From assembly GCA_016867615.1 (NCBI GenBank), contig VGJG01000081.1:1-7162 (forward strand): DNA of 7,162 nucleotides. The letters run 5' to 3'. The number at the start of each line of letters is the position of its first letter. Position 1 is the first letter of the stretch. The notes under the pieces are model-generated. The model ran no database searches. It saw only the letters and a program-made list of their open reading frames with translations, and had not been told where the DNA came from. The stretch is from Candidatus Aminicenantota bacterium (GTDB lineage: Bacteria; Acidobacteriota; Aminicenantia; Aminicenantales; JAFGAV01). Both the position numbers and the translations under genes were made by a program. Shown one piece after another: positions 1 to 5,763 of this stretch.

Positions 1-519
1 CCGCCAGTGGGGGGGGTGCTCCTCATCCTGGCCGCCGTCCTGATCATCAGCTACCACAAGAGCGAGCAGGCTCTCTCCCGAAAACGCCTCTGGGCGGGGA
101 TCGCCCTGGGCGTCCTGGCGCAGCTCCTCACGGCGCTGAGCATCATCCTGATCAAGCGCCGTCTGGAGGGCCTCCCGCTTCTGTGGGCGACGAACATGCG
201 CATCGCGGGCGGGGTGATCTTCCTCCTGCCCGTCATCCTCCTCCATCCCCGGCGGGACGGGCTGCTGCGGCCGCTCCTCAGGCGATCGAACTGGAAATCC
301 ATGGCGCCGGCCGCCGCGCTGGGCACCTATCTCAGCATCCTGCTCTGGATGGGAGGAATGAAGTACGCCCAGGCTTCCGTGGCTTCGGCCCTCAATCAGC
401 TGAGCCTGGTCTTCGTCTTCCTTCTGGCCGTCGCCTTCCTCCGGGAAAAGGCCTCGCCGCTCAAAGTCCTGGCCGTCCTCCTGGCCGCCGCGGGAGCGGT
501 TCTGGCCTCGTCGCTCTAG
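1..519 (+). CDS. EamA/DMT-family membrane transporter, C-terminal part (5' end outside window)
   Basis: This is the end of an inner-membrane permease of the drug/metabolite transporter superfamily. The frame is open from base 1, and a GTG at base 7 is probably internal, because only about half of a usual ~300-residue, ten-helix protein is present. The visible part begins with a helix like the last helix of a first EamA repeat (GGVLLILAAVLIISYH). A short basic loop (SEQALSRKR) follows, then a complete second repeat of about five helices. The segment around MKYAQASVASALNQLSLVF and the following LREKASP match the usual 'a..aal..l.pvf..l....l.E' pattern of EamA domains, including the conserved glutamate after the fourth helix. 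The substrate cannot be told from sequence; family members export amino acids, sugars or other metabolites. It ends at TAG 517-519, 95 bases before trkA. A promoter-like sequence in that gap suggests it is not co-transcribed with trkA. Confidence 0.85.
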   Translation, partial: PPVGGVLLILAAVLIISYHKSEQALSRKRLWAGIALGVLAQLLTALSIILIKRRLEGLPLLWATNMRIAGGVIFLLPVILLHPRRDGLLRPLLRRSNWKSMAPAAALGTYLSILLWMGGMKYAQASVASALNQLSLVFVFLLAVAFLREKASPLKVLAVLLAAAGAVLASSL

Positions 520-546
520 ATGAGGCCTCCCCCTCCGGCGCGGATT

Positions 547-576
547 TTGACTTCCCCCCCGGCCTTATGCTATAGG
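547..576 (+). promoter_or_regulatory. putative sigma-70-type promoter for trkA-trkH
   Basis: TTGACT (547-552, five of six bases of the -35 consensus) is followed after 18 bases by TATAGG (571-576, four of six of the -10 consensus). Transcription would start near 583 and give a leader of about 30 bases before the trkA ATG. Assigned by eye from spacing and consensus only. Confidence 0.5.
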
Positions 577-614
577 ATGATATCGCCCGCGGAGAGCCGA
601 GCCGACCGAACCCC

Positions 615-1970
615 ATGAACCTCAACATCGTTCTCCTCGGCCTCGGCCAAGTCGGGTCGCACCTGGCCAAGGTCCTGTCCCGGGAACAGCACAACATCGT
701 CGCCATCGACAACGATCCCCTTCCCTGCCGGGAAGCGGACGAGGGTCTGGACATCAAGGTCCTCCAGGGCTGGGGTAGCGACCACCGCGTCCTCGAGGAG
801 GCCGGGATCGAACACGCGGACATGATGATCGCCGTCACCGGCGACGACGAGCAGAACGTCCTGGCCTGCAGCCTCGCGGCCCGCTACGGCGTCAAGCAGA
901 AGATCGCCCGGATCCGCAACCCGGCCTTTTTCCAGAACCCGCCGCGGTTCACCCTCGCCGACTGGGGCGTCGACCTGGCCATTCAGCCCGAGCTCGAGAC
1001 GGCCAAGGAGATCGTGCACCTCATCAAGCGCAGCGCCGCGACCGACGTCCTGGAATTCGCCGGCAACAGGGTCCAGCTCATCGGCGTCCGCATCGACGCC
1101 GCCTGTCCCCTGGTGCACAAGACCCTCGAGGCGGTCAGCCGGGAGTTTCCCGACCAAGTCTTCCGCGTGGTGGCCATCCTCCGCGGAGCCGAAACCATCA
1201 TCCCCGGCGGAAACGACACCTTTCAAAGCCGCGACCAGCTGTTCATCGTCGCCGCCACCGACGACATCCCCGGCATCATCGCCCTGCTGGGCAAGTCCGA
1301 CGAGAAGCTCCAGCAGATCATGATCCTCGGCGGCGGGCGGGTCGGCCGGGCGACGGCCCGCATCCTGGACGGGGAGAAAGACCTGACCATCAAGCTCATC
1401 GACTCCGACGCCGACCGCGCGCTCGCCCTGGCCGACGAGCTGGAGCGGACCCTGATCATTCACGGCGACGGCCGCGACTTCAACCTCCTGGCCACGGAGG
1501 GGGTCCTGGAGACCGACGCCCTGGTCAGCGCCACGGACGACGAGGAGACCAACATCCTGACCAGCCTGCTGGCCAAGCACCTCGGCGTGACCAAGACCAT
1601 CGCCCTGGTCAACCGGCGCGAATACCTGCCGCTCATGGCGCCCATCGGCGTCAACGCCGCGGTCAACACGAACGTCATCACCTCGAACGCCATCCTCCGG
1701 CTCATCCGGCGGGGGGACGTCGTTTCCCTGGCCTCGCTCTCGGGCCTGGACGCCCAGGCCGTCGAATACCTGGCCCACGCCGATTCCCGCATCACCCGCA
1801 AGCCCCTGAGCCGCGTCCGTTTCCCGCAGGGCGCCATCCTGGGCGCCGTAACCCGCGGAGACGCGGTGTTCATCCCCGTGGGGGGCACGCGCATCCAGCC
1901 GGAGGATCACGTCATCGTCTTCTCCCTTCCCCAGGCGCTGCCCGATGTCGACAAGCTTTTCTCCAAATAG
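615..1970 (+). CDS. trkA: Trk system potassium uptake protein TrkA
   Basis: This is the cytoplasmic regulatory subunit of the Trk K+ uptake system. It binds NAD(H)/nucleotides and gates the TrkH channel. At 451 residues it is close to the ~458 of E. coli TrkA and has the same duplicated layout. The first Rossmann/RCK-N domain starts at residue 4, with GLGQVG at 9-14 and an acidic residue, D32, at the end of the second strand (VAIDND). A first RCK-C domain lies at roughly 135-220. A second RCK-N domain starts near 235, with GGGRVG at 239-244 and D263 in LIDSD. A second RCK-C domain runs from about 365 to the end. ATG 615 gives an N-terminus that begins directly with the first beta strand, as in homologues. 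The only Shine-Dalgarno-like sequence (GGAGAG, 591-596) is 18 bases away, which is far, so initiation may be weak or SD-independent. trkH follows after 41 bases. Confidence 0.96.
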   Translation: MNLNIVLLGLGQVGSHLAKVLSREQHNIVAIDNDPLPCREADEGLDIKVLQGWGSDHRVLEEAGIEHADMMIAVTGDDEQNVLACSLAARYGVKQKIARIRNPAFFQNPPRFTLADWGVDLAIQPELETAKEIVHLIKRSAATDVLEFAGNRVQLIGVRIDAACPLVHKTLEAVSREFPDQVFRVVAILRGAETIIPGGNDTFQSRDQLFIVAATDDIPGIIALLGKSDEKLQQIMILGGGRVGRATARILDGEKDLTIKLIDSDADRALALADELERTLIIHGDGRDFNLLATEGVLETDALVSATDDEETNILTSLLAKHLGVTKTIALVNRREYLPLMAPIGVNAAVNTNVITSNAILRLIRRGDVVSLASLSGLDAQAVEYLAHADSRITRKPLSRVRFPQGAILGAVTRGDAVFIPVGGTRIQPEDHVIVFSLPQALPDVDKLFSK

Positions 1971-1975
1971 CGGGC

Positions 1976-1996
1976 TTTCCGGGGGGGAAATCCGGA
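1976..1996 (+). other. small hairpin-forming element in the trkA-trkH spacer
   Basis: TTTCC (1976-1980) can pair with GGAAA (1986-1990) across a loop of five G. Alternatively TCCGG (1978-1982) can pair with CCGGA (1992-1996). The two stems share bases and exclude each other. The second would sequester GGAG (1994-1997), the nearest Shine-Dalgarno-like bases to the trkH GTG. No T-run follows, so this does not look like a terminator. Stems of five pairs are short and could be chance in GC-rich DNA. Confidence 0.25.
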
Positions 1997-2011
1997 GCGG
2001 CGGATAGGACC

Positions 2012-3451
2012 GTGAATTACCGCATCGTCGTCCGCGTCCTGGGTTTCCTCGTATTTTTTGTCGGACTGTTCATGGCCGTCCCGGCGCTCTTCGCCTGGCA
2101 CCACCGCGGCCCGGACCTGGGAGCCCTGCTCCTCTCCTCGGTCCTGACCATGGCCTTCGGCGCGGCGCTCGTCCTCGTCTTCCGCGCCAGGGGCGAGATC
2201 CTGGTCAGGGACAGCTTCGCCATCGTGGTCCTCGGCTGGCTCCTGGCCTCGACGTTCGGCGCACTGCCTTTCCACCTCTCGGGCGCCCTGCCCTCGTTCA
2301 CCGACGCCTTTTTCGAGAGCATGTCCGGCTTCACGACCACCGGAGCTTCCGTCCTCGTCCGGGTCGAAGACCTCCCCCACGGACTCCTTCTCTGGCGGAG
2401 CCTGACTCATTGGCTCGGCGGCATGGGGATCATCGTCCTCTCCCTGGCCATCCTGCCTATGATCGGCGCGGGCGGCACCCAGCTGTACAAGGTCGAGATC
2501 CCCGGCCCCGCCCCGGACAAGATCACGCCGCGCGTCCGTCAAACGGCCACAACCCTCTGGGGAGTCTACGTCCTCCTCTCCGGTCTTGAAACCCTGCTCC
2601 TCCTCCTCGGAGGACTCAACCTCCATGAGGCGCTCTGCCAGACCTTCGGGACGATGGCCACGGGCGGTTTTTCGACCCGGACGGCCTCGATCGCCGGGTT
2701 CCACAGCCTGTTCGTCGAGGCCGTGGTCATCGTCTTCATGCTCCTGGCCGGGACGAATTTCTCCCTGCATTACCACCTTCTGAGGGGGAAGCCCTCGGCC
2801 TACTGGAAGAGCGAGGAATTCCGCTTCTATCTGGTCATCATCGCCGTCTTCTCCGCTCTCCTGACGGCGCAAAACCTCCTGGCCGGCTCCTACGGGACGG
2901 GCGAAGCGGTCCGCCACTCCGTGTTTCAGACCGTGTCCATCACCACCACCACGGGTTTCTCGACGGCCGATTTCGGAAACTGGTCCTCCTCGGCCCAGCT
3001 CATCCTGCTCTTTTTGATGTTCATCGGCGGATGCGCCGGGTCGACGGGCGGCAGCATCAAGGTCCTCCGGGCGGTGATCCTCATCAAGCAGGGGTTGGCC
3101 GAGCTGAGGAAGCTTCTCCATCCCCGGGCCGTCATCCCCGTCCGCATCGACGGCCGGACCGTTCCTCCCGGGGTGGTCATCAACATCCTCGGCTTCTTGT
3201 TCCTCTACCTCGGCCTCCTGGTCCTGTCCACCCTGGGCATGACCCTCATGGGGCTCGACCTGGTCACCTCCTTTTCCTCGGTCGCAGCCTCGATCGGGAA
3301 CATCGGCCCCGGCCTGGGCGGGGTGGGGCCGGCGGCCAACTACCAGCACATCCCCTTGGCGGGAAAATGGCTGCTGTCGTTCTGCATGCTGGCCGGCCGG
3401 CTCGAGATCTACACCGTGCTCGTGCTCTTCACCCGGGATTTCTGGAAATAG
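2012..3451 (+). CDS. trkH: Trk system potassium uptake protein TrkH
   Basis: This is the K+-translocating inner-membrane subunit, partner of the TrkA encoded just upstream. Its 479 residues match the family size (E. coli TrkH is 483). Four membrane-pore-membrane units are visible from their selectivity-filter loops: TTTGAS (108-113), ATGGFS (216-221), TTTTGFS (311-317) and SIGNIGPG (427-434). The conserved GCAGSTGGSIKVLR segment (340-353) follows the third pore. In TrkH/KtrB structures this region forms the gating loop and its basic residue faces the pore. The GTG start at 2012 gives an N-terminus (MNYRIVVRVLGFL) that aligns naturally with TrkH proteins. The ribosome-binding sequence is poor (GGAG 14 bases upstream), so translation may be coupled to trkA. 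The last 23 bases overlap the 3' end of the opposite-strand UroD-like gene. Extra C-terminal sequence is absent and the protein ends in the usual TRDFWK. Confidence 0.96.
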   Translation: MNYRIVVRVLGFLVFFVGLFMAVPALFAWHHRGPDLGALLLSSVLTMAFGAALVLVFRARGEILVRDSFAIVVLGWLLASTFGALPFHLSGALPSFTDAFFESMSGFTTTGASVLVRVEDLPHGLLLWRSLTHWLGGMGIIVLSLAILPMIGAGGTQLYKVEIPGPAPDKITPRVRQTATTLWGVYVLLSGLETLLLLLGGLNLHEALCQTFGTMATGGFSTRTASIAGFHSLFVEAVVIVFMLLAGTNFSLHYHLLRGKPSAYWKSEEFRFYLVIIAVFSALLTAQNLLAGSYGTGEAVRHSVFQTVSITTTTGFSTADFGNWSSSAQLILLFLMFIGGCAGSTGGSIKVLRAVILIKQGLAELRKLLHPRAVIPVRIDGRTVPPGVVINILGFLFLYLGLLVLSTLGMTLMGLDLVTSFSSVAASIGNIGPGLGGVGPAANYQHIPLAGKWLLSFCMLAGRLEIYTVLVLFTRDFWK

Positions 3452-4448
3452 GCTCGTCCCAGGCCTCGAAGACGGCGGCCACGTTCTCCGGCCGGGCGCC
3501 GGGCCCGAACTCGCATTGGGCCACCGCTCCCCCCTCCCGCCAGAGCGCGTGCCGGACCCGGCGCACGGCCCGGCGGACATCATCGGCGCTGCCGGAGGGC
3601 AGGAGGCGCTGACGGTCCATCTCCCCCCAGAAGGTCAGGCGTCCGGCGAACCGGCGGCCGAGGTCCTCGATGTCCATGCAGAAGAGCTGGCTGTTCAGGG
3701 CGTCCACGCCGACTTCGATCAGGTCGTCGATGATATCGGCGATGAAACCGTCGGAGTGCATGAAGAGGAATTTGCCGCCGCCGCGAGCGACGGCGGCGTA
3801 ATCCCGGTAGAGCGGTTTGAACAGCTCCCTCCACAGAACGGGCGAGACGAGGAGCGCATGCTGCCCCCCCCAGTCGTCCATGATCTGAAGTCCGTCCACG
3901 TCCGTTGCGGCCCAGAGCGCGAGCTCCCGCTTGTAGAAATCGTGCAGCCTCTCGAGGAGCCGGAAAAGCCCCTCCGGCCTCTCGGCCAGGTCGAGGAAAA
4001 GATTCTCAGGCCCCCTGAGATACTGGAGCTGTTCGAAGGGCCGTATCCGGGTGGGCGCCAGGACGAACCGGTCCGTGCCGGCGACGAAGGCGTTCACCCG
4101 GCCGACATCGACGCTCAGGCGCTCCACGGGCGTTCGGATCCGGTCGGCTTCCCCCCAGTCCCCGACGAGCGGTCGTTTGACTTCGCCGATGATGCCCCGC
4201 TCGATGTTCTCGAAGACGCAGCCCCACTCGTCGACATACGTCCCCGGGCCGTATTCCTCTCCCCGGGTGGGGGGCGGATGAAGGAAAAAGCAGGGCGCGG
4301 TCACGATATCGTCCGGGAAGCGCTCCCTGAGGCGCTCGACCTCCCGGGAATAGCGGTCCTCGGCCCAGGGCAGCACCCAGAGCTGCCGGGGGACGCGGTC
4401 CGGCGCGCGGAAGGTGAGCGCCCGTCGCACGATCTCCCGCGAGTTCAA
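3429..4448 (-). CDS. uroporphyrinogen-decarboxylase-fold (UroD/MtaA-like) protein, probable corrinoid-dependent methyltransferase
   Basis: This 339-residue protein belongs to the UroD superfamily but not to true heme-pathway HemE. It opens with the family signature SREIVRRALTFRAPDRVP (3-20) and carries IMDDWGGQ (189-196), SPVLWRELFKPLYR (202-215), MHSDGFIADIIDDLIEVGVD (230-249), FWGEMDRQRLLP (273-284) and CEFGPGARPENV (312-323). MtaA/MtbA-type members use a zinc-bound thiol to move methyl groups between a corrinoid protein and a small thiol. Their His-x-Cys-Gly zinc motif is replaced here by H231-S-D233-G, with C312 kept further on. Activity is therefore uncertain, although this His-Ser-Asp form recurs in uncharacterised UroD-like proteins. 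Translation starts at TTG 4448-4446, supported by AGGGAGG five bases upstream. That Shine-Dalgarno overlaps the stop codon of the preceding barrel gene, implying one operon and coupled translation. A methyltransferase-type corrinoid protein encoded 1.3 kb away is the natural partner. Substrate unknown. Confidence 0.85.
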   Translation of the reverse strand: MNSREIVRRALTFRAPDRVPRQLWVLPWAEDRYSREVERLRERFPDDIVTAPCFFLHPPPTRGEEYGPGTYVDEWGCVFENIERGIIGEVKRPLVGDWGEADRIRTPVERLSVDVGRVNAFVAGTDRFVLAPTRIRPFEQLQYLRGPENLFLDLAERPEGLFRLLERLHDFYKRELALWAATDVDGLQIMDDWGGQHALLVSPVLWRELFKPLYRDYAAVARGGGKFLFMHSDGFIADIIDDLIEVGVDALNSQLFCMDIEDLGRRFAGRLTFWGEMDRQRLLPSGSADDVRRAVRRVRHALWREGGAVAQCEFGPGARPENVAAVFEAWDEPISRNPG

Positions 4449-4453
4449 GCAGT

Positions 4454-4460
4454 CCTCCCT
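4454..4460 (-). promoter_or_regulatory. strong Shine-Dalgarno deciding the TTG start of the UroD-like gene
   Basis: On the minus strand AGGGAGG lies five bases before TTG 4448-4446, and its first two bases are the last two of the TAG stop (4461-4459) of the upstream barrel gene. This supports the rare TTG start and translational coupling of the two genes. Confidence 0.75.
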
Positions 4461-5583
4461 AAAACGCCTCCGCGGCCGTGAAATAAAAGCCCGAAGTCCC
4501 CTCCCCCCAGGCGAAATCGAGCCTCAGGTTCGTCCCCTCCCTGGGCGCGATTTTGAACCGGACGCCGAACCCGGCGGATAATTTCATCGTTTTCAGGCCG
4601 AGCCGCCCCGGATGTTCGGCGACCTGCCCCAGGCCGGCAAAGGCGGCCGCCCCGAACCTCCACCACAGAGGAAGCCTGTACTCCGCCTGCAGTGCGAGCA
4701 GATGCCGGTCCCGGTACCGTCCGGAGTAATAGCCCCGCAGGAGGCTGTCGCCGCCGAGTTTGGGAAGGCTCTTGAAGGGCGGCTCCCCGAGGGCGGCTTG
4801 GTAGAGGACCTGAAGCGCCAGGACGTGCGAGGCCAAAACGGGAACGTATTGTCTCAGGTCCAGCTTGAGCGCGGTATGGCGGAAACGGCTTCCCAGGAGC
4901 CTGTGGTTCCAAACGGCCGCGGCCTGCCAGTATCTCCCCCGGCCCGGGAAAAAGACGTTGTCCCGCGTGTCCCAGTTGAGGAGGAACCCCGCGCCCGAGC
5001 TCGTCGCCCCCGAGGCGCCGGGCAGGGCCGCCGTGTCCAGCAGTCCTCCGGGCTCGGATGCCAGGACCTCATAGCTCTCCAGCTGATAGAGCGGACCGGC
5101 GTAGAGGTCCCTCGCCGGCCAGAGCTTCCTTTGAAAAGATATCTCTAAAACAAACGTCCGCGGAGTGAAATCCTCCTCCCTTTCCGCGGGAGCGTTGTTC
5201 CCCAAGCCCCAGGTCTTCTCCGGATATTTCTCGAACTGGAATTTCGCCTTGACCAAAGATTTTTCAAAATCAAAATAGGCCTCGGGCTCCCATTTCGTCG
5301 AGAACTGGCGGCGCTGGGTGTAAATGGCGTAAAAATACAATAAGGACGGCCGTTCACCCTCCCGGCTGCCGGCCGGCCTGTAGGTCAACAGGCCTCCCAC
5401 CCCGCCGCCCCATCGGGTCTCCGGCATGCTGAACAGCACCGGAAGCACGACAGCCCCCAGCCGGGCTTTTTCTTCCTTCCCCTCCTCCCCTCCAAGAAAA
5501 CCGCCCCCCGCCGCATTCAGGGCGACGGCCAGGGACAGCGTCAGAGCCGTGCCGAGAGATGAATGTGATTTCTTGCCCCTCAT
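4459..5583 (-). CDS. Omp85/BamA-TamA family outer membrane barrel protein lacking POTRA domains
   Basis: This predicted outer-membrane beta-barrel has 374 residues. An N-terminal signal peptide is visible (basic RGKK, hydrophobic stretch about 10-24, likely cleavage around LNA-AGG). The rest reads as alternating amphipathic strands. Family landmarks of the bacterial surface antigen (D15) barrel are DTRDNVFFPGRG (205-216), LGGDSLLRGYYSGRYRD (276-292, containing the RGY of the substrate-interacting inner loop), LQAEYRLPLWWRFG (298-311) and FAGLGQV (315-321). The final residue is F374, typical of barrels inserted by BamA. Only about 30 residues separate the signal peptide from the barrel, so there are no POTRA domains. 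That excludes BamA or TamA proper and fits the small stand-alone Omp85 barrels of unknown cargo. ATG 5583 is preceded by GAGGA with nine bases between, and by a good promoter. It is first in an operon with the UroD-like gene 10 bases downstream. Function unknown; it could export, import or tether something across the outer membrane. Confidence 0.85.
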   Translation of the reverse strand: MRGKKSHSSLGTALTLSLAVALNAAGGGFLGGEEGKEEKARLGAVVLPVLFSMPETRWGGGVGGLLTYRPAGSREGERPSLLYFYAIYTQRRQFSTKWEPEAYFDFEKSLVKAKFQFEKYPEKTWGLGNNAPAEREEDFTPRTFVLEISFQRKLWPARDLYAGPLYQLESYEVLASEPGGLLDTAALPGASGATSSGAGFLLNWDTRDNVFFPGRGRYWQAAAVWNHRLLGSRFRHTALKLDLRQYVPVLASHVLALQVLYQAALGEPPFKSLPKLGGDSLLRGYYSGRYRDRHLLALQAEYRLPLWWRFGAAAFAGLGQVAEHPGRLGLKTMKLSAGFGVRFKIAPREGTNLRLDFAWGEGTSGFYFTAAEAF

Positions 5584-5611
5584 GGCGCTCGGTCCTCACG
5601 GAATGCGGCCT

Positions 5612-5640
5612 ACTATAGCAAAGCCCGGCGCGGGGGGCAA
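5612..5640 (-). promoter_or_regulatory. putative sigma-70-type promoter for the barrel/UroD-like operon
   Basis: Reading the minus strand, TTGCCC (5640-5635, four of six) is followed after exactly 17 bases by TATAGT (5617-5612, five of six). Transcription would start near 5605 and give a leader of about 20 bases that includes the GAGGA ribosome-binding site (5597-5593). Confidence 0.55.
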
Positions 5641-5746
5641 GAAACCGATATCTTTTTGCCGGCAGGCGTAAAATATGTTGTATCAAGCCTCGCAGCCGTC
5701 CTGTGCCTAAATACATTCAAATTACTGAATATAATCACAATATAAA

Positions 5747-5761
5747 ATGTAAGCGCTTTCC
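5747..5761. promoter_or_regulatory. LacI/CcpA-type (cre-like) operator candidate
   Basis: ATGTAAGCGCTTTCC matches the published CcpA catabolite-response-element consensus WTGNAANCGNWNNCW at 14 of 15 positions, the last base being the mismatch. Its core AAGCGCTT (5751-5758) is a perfect eight-base palindrome centred on CG, the hallmark of LacI/GalR-family operators. It lies just past the stop of the corrinoid-protein gene, and about 107 bases upstream of the barrel gene's -35 box. The cognate regulator is not in the window. Confidence 0.45.
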
Positions 5762-5763
5762 GA

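Larger units (their letters stand above)
5584..5763. other. 180-base intergenic region with an AT-rich regulatory island
   Basis: This spacer separates the corrinoid-protein gene's stop from the barrel gene's start. The part near the barrel gene (5584-5700) is GC-rich and holds its promoter. Bases about 5705-5763 are markedly AT-rich against a very GC-rich background. They contain an inverted repeat ATTCA-N6-TGAAT (5715-5730), a perfect TATAAT on the plus strand (5730-5735) without a matching -35, and an operator-like palindrome (5747-5761). No ORF with family features and no clear hairpin-plus-T terminator was found. Confidence 0.6.

Noticed and set aside
570..1910. 446-codon open frame on the minus strand
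   Set aside because: It is antisense to trkA, which has clear paired RCK domains. Its translation is low-complexity Asp/Gly/Val-rich, as expected from the complement of GC-rich coding DNA.
1907..3583. 558-codon open frame on the minus strand
   Set aside because: It is the shadow of trkH. The translation is rich in Gly, Glu, Asp and Arg with no domain, and the opposite strand has all four TrkH pore loops.
3429..4448. True uroporphyrinogen decarboxylase (hemE) of heme biosynthesis
   Set aside because: The N-terminal substrate-binding pattern typical of HemE is absent. The DDWGGQ and HSDG motifs place it with the uncharacterised UroD-like methyltransferase branch, and no heme genes are nearby.
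3516..4481. 321-codon open frame on the plus strand
   Set aside because: It is antisense to the UroD-like gene, whose motifs are convincing. The plus-strand translation has no recognisable family features.
5730..5735. Perfect TATAAT as a plus-strand promoter
   Set aside because: No acceptable -35 lies 16-18 bases upstream and no plus-strand gene follows. It was kept only as part of the AT-rich island.
5747..5761. AAGCGCTT palindrome as a transcription terminator for the corrinoid gene
   Set aside because: The palindrome has no loop, so it cannot fold into a hairpin, and no clean T-run follows. An operator is the better reading.
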